Shown: positions 26,640 through 58,740 of the stretch, piece after piece
Position numbering within the stretch: position 1 is the stretch's first letter
Layout of the letters: each line of letters opens with the position of its first letter
Assembly (NCBI GenBank): GCA_019155185.1
Contig: CM032815.1
Coordinates: forward strand, 14,206,903-14,270,902
Length of the DNA stretch: 64,000 bases
Direction: 5' to 3'
Source: Beaufortia kweichowensis
Lineage: Eukaryota > Chordata > Actinopteri > Cypriniformes > Gastromyzontidae
The notes under the pieces: generated by a model
Databases searched by the model: none
What the model saw: the letters and a program-made list of their open reading frames with translations, nothing else
What the model was told of the DNA's origin: nothing
Program-made: the position numbers and the translations under genes

Positions 26640-27430
26640 GGAAATCGCACCATGTAAGAAATGTTTTTCTTAAATGCACGTTGGACACAATTATTGGCAC
26701 CCCTAGAAATACTTAAAATACGTAAAATTTCTCTTTAGTATATTCCTGTTGATATTTACAATGTCTTAGCACACCAAGATGATTAGAAACATGATGTTGT
26801 CCAGTCATGACTCTCTGTTTCACAAAAGAAAGAAGTAAAACAAAGGCCAAACATCACTTATCATTCATCACAATGGGTCAAATGAAATAATATGGTTCTG
26901 TGTGCACTTAAAGATAAGTCTTAATTGTCTTAATATATTATATTAATGCAGAACAATGAACATGATTTAAGTGTCTCTTCAAGAACCACAGATGAAAAAC
27001 TGCAGAAATGAGTTCAATCTTGGGGTCATTTATATTTACTCATTTAGCAGACGCTTTAATCCAAAATGACCAGTGGTACACTGGGAGCGATTAGAAGTGA
27101 GGTGTCTTGCTCGAGGGCAACTGCTGGTACTGAGAATCAAACCAGCAACCTTCTGGTTTTTAGTCCAACTCTCTAACCACTACAGCTGCCCCAGTGAAGG
27201 CTTTAAAACAATATACAGCACCTGCATCACAGCAAGTTGTTTGGGACACAGTTAAAGAAACAAATCCACTGCTCTCATGAAAAAATCTCCAATATTCATT
27301 TGCCGGGTTCTATAGACAGGACTGGGTTCTATGGTCATATGAAGCTAACGAAGCTAATGATTTTTTTTGTCCTGAGCATCGTGTTCAGATACATGACTAA
27401 TATTACTCGTCTTATTCTTCAGACATTATA
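26640..27430. other. Tc1-like non-coding remnants around a SINE
   Basis: CAATTATTGGCACCCCTAGA near 26689 is a typical Tc1-type non-autonomous element edge, and a SINE is nested at 27035-27195. No transposase frame is intact. Confidence 0.35.
27035..27195 (-). mobile_element. tRNA-derived SINE with LINE-2-like tail
   Basis: Begins with the tail (CATTTAGCAGACGCTTTAAT) and ends with a recognisable reverse tRNA head (AATCAAACCAGCAACCTTCT; TCTCTAACCACTACAGCTGC), including a box B-like stretch. Confidence 0.75.
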
Positions 27431-28009
27431 AGAGAAGACTCTGAGCAGTTATAAGGTACTGTAAGACTGGTGCCAAGATGTCCAAACCAACAGGACATCA
27501 CATCCTGGGGAACAAAGGACTCTTTCCAACATATTGAGTTCCCCACAGAGTTTGCATCCCCATCTCAAATAGCACACCTCAAAGGATGCTGATTGCGAAC
27601 TCACACCTTCACATCTGTCTCTTTTTCCCCTCTCATCATCTACTTCCCCTCAGCTCAGAGATCCCCAAAACTCATCAATGAACTGTATTTAAGATATACC
27701 ACATTCTGTGTGATCAAAGTATCTAAATATTCATGTCTCATATCATTTGAATTGTCTCAGTGCGACTCACACAATGGTCTTATCCCCACAACAGTAGAGC
27801 AGATCATAACAGAAGGTTTAAGGAGTTTGGAGATATTCTGCTCACTGCTGTGGGTGTGTCCTTCCTGGGCTCTTTCATGGAAATGGCCATTTGGGCCTGA
27901 TCAGGTTCAGAGTCTTTTCTATGTAAATTACATCTCCATTTGGAGGAAGTATACTTTGGTTTGGGTATTTAAGGAAGCAAGCAAAGGTTCTGGGAGTCTG
28001 GAGTCTCCC

Positions 28010-28945
28010 GTACATTCACTGTGTGTAGTTCTTATAGTCGGAGTCTGTAAACGGATCTCCTGCACAATCGCTGTGTGTAGTTCTTATAGTTGGAGTCTGT
28101 AAACGGATCTCCGCACATTCACTGTGTGTAGTGGAGTCTGTGATCTCCGCACAATCGCTGTGTGTAGTTCTTATAGTCGGAGTCTGTAAACGGATCTCTC
28201 GCTACAATCACTGTGTGTAGTTCTTATAGTCGGAGTCTGTAAACGGATCTCCCGCACAATCGCTGTGTGTAGTTCTTATAGTCGGAGTCTGTAAACGGAC
28301 CTCCGCACAATCACTGTGTGTAGTTCTTATAGTTGGAGTCTGTAAACGGATCTCCCGCACAATACTGTGTGTAGTTCTTATAGTTGGAGTCTGTAAACGG
28401 ATCTCCGCACAAATCGCTGTGTGTAGTTCTTATAGTCGGAGTCTGTAAACGGATCTCCGCACAAATCGCTGTGTGTAGTTCTTATAGTCGGAGTCTGTAA
28501 ACGGATCTCCGCACAATCACTGTGTAGTAGTTCTTATAGTTGGAGTCTGTAAACGGATTCCGCATACAATCGCTGTGTGTAGTTCTTATAGTCGGAGTCT
28601 GTAAACGGATCTCCCGCACAATCACTGTGTGTAGTTCTTATAGTTGGAGTCTGTAAACGGATCTCCGCACAATCACTGTGTGTAGTTCTTATAGTTGGAG
28701 TCTGTAGATTCCCGGAGTGTGTAGTTCTTATAGTCGGAGTCTGTATCGGATCTCCCGCACAATCACTGTGTGTAGTTCTTATAGTTGGAGTCTGTAAACG
28801 GATCTCCCGCACAATCACTGTGTGTAGTTCTTATAGTCGGAGTCTGTAAACGGATCTCCCGCACAATCACTGTGTGTAGTTCTTATAGTGGGAGTCTGTA
28901 AACGGATCTCCCGCACAATCACTGTGTGTAGTTCTTCATTATCAG
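28010..28945 (+). repeat. 52-bp minisatellite, about 18 copies
   Basis: Unit contains GTGTGTAGTTCTTATAGTCG, GAGTCTGTAAACGGATCTCC and CGCACAATCACT. Several copies have small deletions, and one (near 28710) is heavily shortened. The array begins inside sequence that reads like an LTR-type repeat (27780-28010). Confidence 0.97.
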
Positions 28946-29349
28946 GTAAACATTTCTAAATTCTCTCATTTCTGCATTATTGACTGTTTCACATGAATTG
29001 ATCACTTTACTAAATTGTTTGAATTAGATATTGAATCATTGTTGTCGTCTACCTGTTTGATAAATTGTTATGTTTGTATCTATTCTAAATACTCTGAATT
29101 ATTGGCTTAGTAGACTATGATGCATCCGTGTTACCGCAATACTACGACCAGGGTTAAGTGTATTTAAATAATTAAGGGAAATTGTATTCATCATGTTTTA
29201 ACTTTCCTTTACAGAGTTCAACATTAATCATTATTTAACTCTGATATATTCTTGTGTCTTAATAACCATTATTTACTCTCATATATTTTGGTGTTGATAT
29301 TAATCATTATAATAACATTAATCAATAAAACAATATTAATCACTATTTG

Positions 29350-29381
<32 letters not shown>

Positions 29382-29844
29382 TCATAGTCTTATGTGCTTG
29401 TATGAAATGTTTGGCAGTGGAAATTTACCAAGGAGAGAGAAGGACCGGTATAACCATATATGAAATGAGCTATCTTAGGTCAAAGTGCCCTAAGCACTCC
29501 GAATATGTCTTTTGCCCTTTACAAAATGTTGTTTGTGCAGACTAAGCGATTATCTTTGCAGACCTAGCAGGAAAGCTGGAGATAACCATGCCCAAATTCA
29601 GGAAAAAGGTGCCAACAGGTCTGGGTTGCTGGCCTTGGCAGCTGTCCACGACCATCAAAGAAGAAGACTTTAAATACTGAAAGTTTTAGGGAAAGAGAGG
29701 TCACTTGGTCGTATTGCTCGATTGGTGAACTCCTAGGATTATATAACTAGGGACATCCCCCCCGCCTACAGGCAAGGCTTCAAGCCAAATACAATACAGT
29801 GCTAATCATATTTATTAATTTATTCAAATTTATTTATGTTTTAT

Positions 29845-30230
29845 TAACAAATTTCGTGAGGAGCTCGTGCAGATAATAAACGCGGCCGGTGCATCATCAG
29901 TATAATCTCACTGTCTGCCCTGCCAGCACAGAGAAAACCTCTATCAATAACCAATCAGCTCTACCCTTCGTTTCTCTTCAGTCTTTCAGCACCTCGCCAC
30001 CTCCCCGCCTCCTCCCCGCCACCTCCCCGTCTCCTCCCCGCCTCCTCCCCGCCTCCTCCCCGCCTCCTCCCCGTCTCCTCCCCGCCACCTCCCCGCCTCC
30101 TCCCCGCCACCTCCCCGCCTCCTCCCTCTATCCCTCTGTGTCCATCATTACACAAGCTTTACTGTGCTGTACAGATCATAATGATAAAGATGAGTTAGTT
30201 CTGTAATGAAGTTATTTTAACATTTGATTT
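29845..30230. mobile_element. Second copy of the 13-kb element family, with C-rich expansion
   Basis: Shares TTTTATTAACAAAT, GCAGATAAT and TCTTTCAGCA in order with 13615-13770, and then opens into a C-rich minisatellite. Confidence 0.5.
29990..30125. repeat. C-rich minisatellite (CTCCCCGCC units)
   Basis: Tandem 9-10-bp units of CTCCCCGCCTCCTCCCCGCC type. The minus strand has repeated GGGG runs spaced by a few bases, which fits G-quadruplex formation. Confidence 0.9.
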
Positions 30231-30988
30231 CAACTGAATGTTACAAATCTGACATTTATTATGACATCATTGATTGACACCATTGCATATATGTTTCACT
30301 TCTATGAATGAAGTTATTACATTGTATTTTATATTTTTCAAAAACACAATTTACAGTGATTCTCAAACAGAATCTCAAAGTGCTTATTAATAAAACTAAG
30401 CAAAATAATTTATCAACCTAAAATGTATACAGAGTGACGTACCGCAGAACAGACATACAGAATGAGTCACAATCGCACTACACTCAGTGTGTGTATTTGT
30501 AATAGTGTGTAATTACACATCAAAATGGCAGATATTTGTCACAGTCATTAAAACAATGCAAGAAACCACACAGGTCTGATCTCACAACCGTCTACAACTG
30601 CTGGCTTCATGAATGAATGAGATTATTGTGTACAGACTACAGAAGTTTTTCTTAACTCTTATGTATAAATGAAATTTGGACAGTGATTTATTGGTGAATT
30701 GCAGTTCAGATGCACTACTGTGTGTCAGTATGAAATCTATCGTGTCTCTCTAAAAGCAGATCTCCAAACATGAAAATCACACTTCTACATTTCTTACATG
30801 ATCTGCTTTATGTTTATAAGGTCTATGCGTTCAGCTACAGGTTCCAGACTCTTCTAGACTCAAGCATATCATCTTTACGCTCTTTTATAAATTCTTATAA
30901 TATATTTACTAAATGACACGGTCTGAAGCTCACAGAGACACGAGTCGTGAATTATTCAGCAGTACAGTCCAGACTCTCTCTGTGTCTT

Positions 30989-50302
<19,314 letters not shown>

Positions 50303-50520
50303 CTCTGACAGACACTGAAGCGATCACAGCGTCATTACACGCGTGTTTTATCGCTCTAATGTCGCTTCCATCATCATCAGTTATGGGACTCTCGGGGCGT
50401 CACGTGACTGCTTGTTGTACAACTGCTCCGCGAGTGGGCGTGTCCAGCAGGCACGCGCTCGACCCTGTTTATCAACTGCACACGTCAGGGCGTGGCGCGC
50501 GCGTCTATTGTGTAAGTTAC
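50303..50520 (-). promoter_or_regulatory. CpG-rich slc27a6 promoter with palindromic E-box
   Basis: GC-rich segment directly upstream of the slc27a6 start, with many CGCG steps. It carries the 10-bp palindrome GTCACGTGAC (50399-50408), the preferred USF/TFE3/TFEB-type E-box, and GGGCGTG boxes of the KLF type near 50436 and 50490. E-box control of a lipid gene is plausible but inferred. Confidence 0.5.
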
Positions 50521-50609
50521 ACACTTGTCTACAGTCAGTCACTAAAGTTGTTGAGTGAACTTTTTTTAAGTTTTTATGTTAAACTATCACATATATAAAT
50601 CACAGCTGA

Positions 50610-51130
50610 TTCAGCGTTATGGACATGACGTTTACAGTCAACACATTAAATATAAATACTTACTTACAGAATGTATTCATATGTTGAAATATCTGTTTTT
50701 ATTTGACCAGATATCAGATCAGTTATCTATTTTAATGGAAATATTCATGTGTTATAAATGTGACAAGAACACGTTTATGAGAGGAAACAAACTTTGTAGG
50801 ATTTCTGTGAATTAAAAACACAAATCAGAAGCAATAATACTCAACAAATGAAGAAGAGATGAGTCTTTAAAGAACATCAAATAGTTATTTTAATGTTCAT
50901 GTGTTCATTTATGAGGAATATGAACTGTTATGAATGTGACGATTCTGAAAACACACTTTATCTGACTATGAAAAATCATGATTTAAACACAATCAAACAC
51001 TTTAAAAACTCACATGAGGATTTAAACCATCAGAACTATCAGTATGATGAAAAATCTTTAATAAAAACTTGATGTGTTCATGGTAAGATTGACATTTGCA
51101 TTGCCCAAATACAAATGATCCTTTAAATCA
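50610..51130 (+). repeat. Dispersed repeat, plus copy (left arm of a long inverted pair)
   Basis: Contains CATGTGTTATAAATGTGACA, GATGAGTCTTTAAAGAACAT and ATGAACTGTTATGAATGTGA. The same string of motifs recurs inverted at 58890-59450 and in direct orientation at 63250-63530. A shorter relative of the first part lies at 31600-31690. Confidence 0.85.
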
Positions 51131-53330
51131 TCAAGACAAAACGTAACCGATATCAAACTGGAGAATGACAAAGAAAAATGAAAGCTTGGGCTGCTTAACA
51201 TTAGATGTCATTCTGTGAAAGTGTATATGTTAATGTGGATGAGCTCTGTCGTGATTAGAAGACCGTAGAAGTTTAAATGAATCGACTCCAAGTCCTTCTG
51301 TGGGCTTGTACCCTGACTGTGACCCAAGATGCTGGGACAGTCTCCAGTCCTCTCATGACCCTACAGAGGATCAACTGGTAACAAGGTTATTGATGTAAGC
51401 TTTGGCTGTTTAAAATGTTAAGAGGGAGGTGTTACTTTAATTTACAGCAAAGTATTTAGTGCTAATCATAGATCTGGATTCAGGTTTAATTCTTTTCAAG
51501 TGATCATGCTAAATATATGGCACTATCTTATATAAGCCAGAAATCTCTGTCTTTTCTTCCAGAGCAGCAGGCCATTACACACATTTCCTTCAAAAAGATT
51601 GATCTGACTTTATTCATAATCAGTAGTTACTGTGCACACAGACTTTATTACTCATGACTTTAACATTGATAATAAATAAGAAAAGATGATTTCTTCTGCA
51701 ATACATTAGTAATGATTGCATAAATGTCTTCACTGATCAAATGTTATTAGACAGCATAAGCCAACTACATTTATCAAACTCATCATCATTTTTATTGGAC
51801 CTATACCAACTAAGCTATTGAAAGAAGTGTTCCTAATATTGTATGAGCTAAAAAATGAGCTAATTACCAAATCCTCCATTTATGTCTAATCTGGTTTCTC
51901 TACAGGTATTTTCTGGATTTATCTACATTATTGCAGTTTTGGTTCTTTGTCACTGCTGACAGCAGGTTTAGGGTTTTATACTTTGCTAATATCGCTTGCA
52001 ACGTAATGTGACTATTATACTAACTGTTATTTTCTCTAGTTTTGAGTAGTTTTTGAGTGCATGTGCTATAGAAATACATTTCAAATGATATAAATGGTTA
52101 ACATGTTACTGATTGTGACTGATTTTATTGTCTCGTTTTTCAGTCAGTATAATATTAGTTTATTATAGACTGGGAAGGGCAGGTGTATCTGATGCTAAAC
52201 TTCCCAGTAATACCTAGGGATGGGTATCGTTAAGGTTTTAACGGTATTACTACTTTTACCAATACCACTTATCGATCCGGTACTTTAACGGTACTCTTAT
52301 CGGTACTTTTTGTTGTGTTTTTAATAAAAAACAAAAACAAAACAGAATTAACACTTTATTTTTGAAATGTAAAATAAAATAATTATCTATAGCCTAACAA
52401 ACAGCAATGTTTGAGCAAATATATATTATACAAACAAAATAAATCAAATAAATAATTTCTTTTGTAAAAGAATGTCCAGTGCTTTAAAGCAACACAGTTG
52501 GGGCAGGTAGACTGCAAATGAACTGCTGGACTTAAAAGTTATACATGTCTGGAACTACTTGCAATGTACACTAGAAAATGTTAGTGTATGTATTTCATCA
52601 CTACAAATTCATTATTAGGTCATTTCTACTTTATCATTTCTTAATAAGCATAGTTTATTCTTATTCATCTATTTGTAAATGCAGGACTGTAAAGGCATTT
52701 TTAATGTCTATGATTTATTTAGTTTACTGCAGAAAAAATACACTCTAAAAACTAATTCAGGGGACCTTTAGTCATTACTTAAATATATATATTGTTGTGA
52801 CATAAAAAATCAAGTTCTGAAATGCTGTTAGACTTTTTACTTGTAATTGTTATTTTATTGAGCTTGGATGACACACAAATGATGCCTATTGATTCTATAT
52901 ACTATCATGACTTGTCATAGCTTAACATTTTCAGTTCATCTCAAATGTATTTAATTTTAAGTTCTGTTAATGTAAAATACAATCTGATGACGCACAGTTT
53001 CCTGCATGTGCGGCATGTTCAAGGCCAGACGAGTGACCAGCTGAAAGTCATTGACACTTAATGTGGTGAATGGTAAGTCATTGTTTGCTTAATTACACAT
53101 ATTTGCATTCGCTCAGGATTCTGTTGGTGATACTGTAACCGAATACTGACATTTGTGAAAGGTGAAAGGTGTTGTTGTTGTTGGTGAACGCAGTAAATTC
53201 GTGTTGTGGTTGTGGAGTAAATGGCGTAAATAAAGTTTATGGTGACCGAACATGGACTGCGGCCGAGGGATGTTTTGCGCGTTTTGTGGCAAACATATGA
53301 GCAGCTTAACGAGGTTTTGCTTTACGTGTG
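51130..53330. other. Proximal part of the divergent slc27a spacer
   Basis: AT-rich. Near 52209 the sequence AGGGATGGGTATCGTTAAGG starts a stretch typical of a fish non-autonomous DNA element (a relative begins near 18886). No gene is recognised. Confidence 0.4.
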
Positions 53331-53342
53331 GCCGGAATTTAC

Positions 53343-54663
53343 TAGTGATGGGTCGTTCTTGAACGATTCGTTCATTTTGAACGAATCTTTAATGTGACTC
53401 GGGAAGAACGAGTCGTCTCCGGGAGTGATTCGTTCAGTCGCGCATGCGCAACATCCTATAGGTTCTGTACTGGAATTAGTTCACCTGTTTCGAGGCTTCG
53501 GGTTTGAGTCGTTCGTTCATCACGTGACAGCCTCATACACTAACCTATGCAGTCAGAGCCGGAAAAGAATTGATAAGTTCACCTCCTGAGTCTTCGGGTT
53601 TGAGTCGTTCGCTCTTTTCATCAAGACCCAGGTAAACGATGAATTAATCTTTTCTGTTTCTTATAGCATTATAGTTTGTGTTGTTTGTAGTGGATCAACG
53701 TTTGCAGAGTCGATGGCTTAGGGAAGCAATGTAACAGTTTAATTATAATGTGCTATATTGTGTCGAATGCTTCGATTCGTTCAATCCGACACCCGTCTCA
53801 ACGGTGACAGTAAATTGATCGAACTTCCCAGGTGTTGATCTGAAACAACCTTGAAAACCAGCCATTAAAAATGTCACTCCCTGTTTTATTATTATTGTAT
53901 TTTTCTGAAGAATCTGTCATTGTAAATTTGTAACAGGACTGTAGGCTTCTTCCTGTGTATAATGTTATTTTGGTCATGAAAATGAATATTAATAAAGAAA
54001 TCAAGCCACAATGTCAGCTAATTTTTAGACTTTTATTCTAAAATTTAAATTTCTCTGCTGTAGAAGAACATAGTGTGGGGTTCTTTTTACATATAATTTC
54101 TCCAGCCTTTGAAAAAATCTTCATTTCACAAAACCCAGTGCCTTGAATGTACAAGATAATCAATGACTAAATCATTTATACTATTACTGTCTGATTTTCT
54201 GTGGTCTGTTACTTAACCATTACCGTGGATCAACTTAAATAGCTGATTCATGTTGACCAATTTTAAGTTCATGTTACTGTAGAAATGTGTTTTTATTGTG
54301 AAAAAACGTCTTCACCTTTAAGACGTATGTTGGATCACGTGAAAATATTGCTTTGAATTAATGTAATTCGGATCAGTGTTTCAAGAAACATCTAGTGGGA
54401 AAACGTTCGCATAAAGCTTGAACCAATGTTTTATTTTTAGAGTGTCAGCCATGTTAGTTGTTTAACTAGTGTGTATTTATCAACGTTTGCATATAGTAAG
54501 TAGAGAGATGTGTTAGGAAGCTTATGTCGTTAACATTTTAACTTATATTTTACTAAAATGAGGTGGAAATGAACGAAATGAGTCGAAAAAGATTCGTTCA
54601 TTTTGCTGATGTTTTGACGGATTGCAGGTCCGAGTCAGTAAAATGATCGAACTTCCATCACTA
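53343..54663. mobile_element. Putative non-autonomous hAT-like element
   Basis: The ends are TAGTGATGGG and CCATCACTA, with similar inner arms (TTCATTTTGAACGAATCTTT left; AAAAGATTCGTTCATTTTG right). Flanks GAATTTAC (53335-53342) and GAACTTTAC (54665-54673) could be a mutated 8-bp target duplication. No transposase frame is present. The internal 53900-54480 stretch recurs about 0.9 kb downstream. Confidence 0.55.
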
Positions 54664-54679
54664 TGAACTTTACCGTTTG

Positions 54680-55600
54680 CTTCCTCTCACCATCATCAAC
54701 ACCACCTTTCACCGCGCGTCACTCAGTGACAGACAGGGACATTTCACCTTTCTGTGAAGAATCTGTCATGTTGTAAATGTCGTAAATTTCGGGACTGGTA
54801 AAAGTGTTTTTCCCATGTAATTGTGTTTTATGATAGGGAAAAATGTTTTCTTCAAAATGTAAATTTGTCCCAGAGCTTTGTAAATAGCAATAGCAGCTAA
54901 TCATTTAACCTGTTAGTCTAATATTGAAACTTGATGTCTGCATTAGTAATACCATCATCTGTCAGCATGGCTGTTCCAAATCTTATCTTTTAAAGTTGAT
55001 TGAAAGAATATTTGTTCATTTTCATGTTTAAATTAGTGCCTTGAATGTACAGTAATCAATGGTTCTGAAATCATTTGACTATTACTGTCTGATTTTCTGT
55101 CTTCACCTTACTTAAAACATTATGTTGGATCAACTTAAATATTTGCATTCATGTTGACAATTTTAAGTTCATGTTACTTAGCAAATGTGTTTTTATTGTG
55201 GCAAAAAACGTCTTCACCTTACTTAAAACATTATGTTGGATCAACTCAAAATATTGCTTTGAATTAATGTAATTCTCCCAACTGGCTTAAGTTAGTGATC
55301 TAGTGGAAAACGTTAATAGCATACGTTTTTTGTTGAACCAATGTTTTATTTTTTAGAGTGTACGTTCGGTTATTCATAATTTTAACTGAACGTGATGTAT
55401 TTATTAAATGATTAAATAGTAATTGAGAGAGACCTTATAGGATGTTTATGTCATTGTTATTGCGGGGAAGACTGCTTATTGAAGGCACATGTGATTGTGG
55501 AGGAGGTGGATGATGAACTAACTAGGCAGTCGAAAATTTTCTCTGTCCGCACTCCGATGGTTATTTGAAAGATGTTTCTGATGGATTGCACGTGTTGTAA
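54680..55600. repeat. Diverged tandem copy of the hAT-like interior
   Basis: Stretches such as GCCTTGAATGTAC, TGTCTGATTTTCTG, TTTTAAGTTCATGTTACT and GAACCAATGTTTTATTTT recur in order, about 890 bases after their first occurrence. Clear terminal repeats are missing from this second copy. Confidence 0.7.
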
Positions 55601-56289
55601 TGATCATCGTCTTCATCCATGGGCTTCTAATCGAGTGAAATGTAAACATATCTCTTTAGACCGTTTGGTTCTCTTTCCGACATCATCACTCTATTAAGCG
55701 CGAGCTTTGCGAGTGTTGTGTGCGTTTCACGCGCACTCAGTGCACGATCATAAACTCAGTCGTTCTGGACAGACAGGGACATTTCATTGGTTATTTTATT
55801 AATGATGGATTGTTAAATGAGGTAAATGTCTAAATGAGTTATTCTGTATCGTAAATTAGAAACGTGTTGGACAGCTAAAATGCGCAAGATAACGTTTATT
55901 TAGCATTAATAAACAGGACATGTGGTTGATTGAATATCTTCATTTCCAGTACCGAAAGCAGAACCGCCATGGCGTCAGAGCTTATCGATGTTTTTTCAGT
56001 TTTCATCATTTAGTGTCTGTTTGGGGCTAGTTTAATACCGGGTTTCAGTTACCCTTCCTGGAGTAATACCATCATTTCTGGCAGGGCCTGAGCACCAGAG
56101 TGTTGTCTTTCCAGATTGTTATTTGTTGATCTCACTGTGTGAAACATCTCCTCTATAGAAAAGAAAGATGAGATTGCTGTCTTATTGGATGTTGTGGATT
56201 TCACAATCTAAGCAAGGATAAATCACAAGCTTATCTACTGAACACTGGAGGTACTGAAGTGCCGATCATGGCACTGGAGGACTGAGTAG

Positions 56290-58740
56290 CATCTGCCTGC
56301 ACAACCGGGGGCTGCATTTTCAGGACCGCAGTTTAAGGGACCCTTGTCTTTTTATTGACAACGCCACCTAGTGAATTGTTTACCAGCAAAGATGGATGAT
56401 CGATCAGATATGTGGTTGTATCACATGTGATCTCGTGTAATAAAGTATTTTGTATTGAACATTGTCTCTGAGCCCATTAGCATCAGTCGTGATGCATTTC
56501 ATTGGAAAGTTAACATAGCCGAAGTGATCGTGATTTAAATAGTCTTGAATGCATAGCTATCATACGTATATTAGATAGTGCTGTAAATGAATTGTTAGCA
56601 CATTCGTTTAACTAAACTGTTGCATGAAAGCTTGTGTTGACTTAGTGACAGCACAAGACAACTGTATTATGTTCGTTGTTGTTAGTTACTCGATTTTTCT
56701 CTTCATTTTAAGTAAGTTAAATAAATCTTAAAGTTTTAGCTGTCACGTGCTCACAGTCAGCCTGTTTAACGTTACCCCACAATACATGTTATGAGTACGT
56801 CTCTTCATTTTGACATGGTTTTATAATATAGTCAGGCATAACAGAGGCCATCATAATAATTGACTGTTAAAATACCACGTCATGTACTTTGTACTGTACT
56901 CTATATGAAGTGCTTTCAAGGACACAGCTCAGGGCAGGCAGAAGTATGACAAAAGATGAATGAATTGATCAAGTCCTAGACTTAGGCCTAATTTATGTCT
57001 ATTCATTTATATGAAATGAACTTGTTTTTTTGAAAATGTTTTTCAAGAAACATATAACAATCCAGGAAGGGAGAGCCGTTCCTGAACTAAAGAGATGCAC
57101 TCCATGCTGTGAGGATTTCCACTGCCCGTTCTGCAGCTCTTCTTTGTTTCAACCAACTAAGTTGAGCAAAGTAAAATACCATTTGGAGAGCCATTTTAAA
57201 TGTGCAGTTCTTCATGAAGGTAACATTTGCAAACATCGTAATGAGCAATTAATCCAAACAACAGCATTTATGTTTTGTTTATGTTAACCTGATTCTGATT
57301 TTGGGTATTCATAATTTACATTGATGACCATCATAATGATACTAAAGTTTTTTCAGTGAAGTGGAGGAATTTAATAGAATGATAGAGAAACAACTGAGAA
57401 AAGAGGGGAGAGCATCCAGTTGGTAGGTAGTGCCACTGCATACATCACAATATGTGCTTTAAATATTTAAAGGACAGGAAAAGTCATGTCAATAACATGT
57501 TATTTCTATTCAGATTTCTTGCATCTCTATTATTAGTTTTTGCTGAGTTCATATGCGCTTTATTGACATGAATGTTTCAAGAACCTGTTCCCCCAAATCT
57601 TTGAACAGTATGCAATAACAGGTATATGAACATTATTTGGTATGAAGATTGATATAATTTTGTATCGTATATAATGTGTGTCGTATATAAAGATTTGGTC
57701 AGCATTTGGCGGTCGTATATCATATTTTCAAGGTTTTTTCAAAGTTTTAAGTGTATTTTGGGTGCTGGATATCGGTGTACACCGATACAATCTGCAGAAA
57801 GAAAAGCTGAACGCCACGAGACGAGCGGGAAAAAAGAATGAATAGATGGATGACATGTATAGCGGCATTCTTTTTATGATATGACATACATACCTTTACA
57901 TATATGCCTATAATATGCCTATAATGACAGGACAATAGTCTATTCAAAATAGTGCACAATCAAGCGAGGAGGTTTACATCATAATTCGAGGTTACGGTTC
58001 CATCTAGTCGCCCAGTGAAACCATATTTCATGTGTTACGTACTGCTTCGCCATAATATCCGGGAGATAAGTCGGTAAATTCAAATAAAATCTCAGGCTTC
58101 GCTTATCCCGTGCGAATGCGCCACACGAAAATCAGACGGGGGGGTAATTTCTAAATCACACAAGGTCCCCAGATAATACTAATCCTGTGCGAATAGGGCT
58201 TTTCTCTCTCTTAGGAGTCAGTGAAGACGTTGTCCATGAAGTTCTTCCTATGTGGTTCACGTCATGAACAAATTTGTTTTTGTGTGTGTTCAAATTCAAC
58301 TGTTACAATATATTATTTTATAAAATATACACAATCTTAAATCTATCCCCAGAGTCATCCTTGTGTATTCCCTCTGTACTTGAAAATGTGGTTGACTGAA
58401 AAGGCTATACCATTCCTTGTTTATTTTACTTGATGAATTATTAAATTATGCAACTTGGACCCAATAATTACTCAACATTACTAGAAACCAGATTTAATTG
58501 CAATAAAGAAAGCAGTATTTGGGTGTAATAAACCTTTAAAAACCTCAAAAAACAAACAAACAAAAAAAAGGGTTAAAATACTGCCTTGGTGGCACTTGTT
58601 TCGGTCCTTCAAAACTAGGGTCCTGGAAATGCGTTTCTGGGATTGCGGTTCTCCGATTCGTTAGGTGGCGCTGTCACAAAAAACTAGGGTCCTAGAACTG
58701 CGGTCCTGAAAGTGCAGCCTCCGGTATTGCAGACAGATAA
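56290..58740. mobile_element. Possible DNA element bounded by about 85-bp inverted repeats
   Basis: The left arm (56290-56375, with CATTTTCAGGACCGCAG and CGCCACCTAGTGAA) matches the complement of the right arm (58655-58740, with CTGCGGTCCTGAAAGTGCAG and TTAGGTGGCG). The interior is AT-rich, lacks a transposase, and contains one zinc-finger-like exon. Whether the arms are transposon ends or two facing copies of another repeat is open. Confidence 0.45.
57030..57219 (+). CDS. Exon-like ORF with C2H2-type zinc-finger motif
   Basis: The frame shows FHCPFCSSSLFQPTKLSKVK then YHLESH, a C-x2-C-x15-H-x3-H arrangement, and ends HEG at a good donor (GAAG|GTAACA). A further CTPCC cluster precedes it. 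This looks like one exon of a zinc-finger protein gene or transposon-encoded protein; no neighbouring exon could be assigned. The start codon is uncertain. Confidence 0.35.

Larger units (their letters stand above)
28950..30988. other. 3' flank of slc27a6
   Basis: Holds a (TA)n near 29357, an unassigned LTR-like stretch at 29390-29780, the element at 29845-30230 and AT-rich sequence. AATAAA on the gene strand at 30687-30692 is a plausible slc27a6 polyadenylation signal, about 300 nt after the stop. Confidence 0.4.

Noticed and set aside
27593..28102. 169-codon plus-strand frame
   Set aside because: Runs through an LTR-like stretch into the 52-bp minisatellite; no known motif and a repeat-derived C-terminus.
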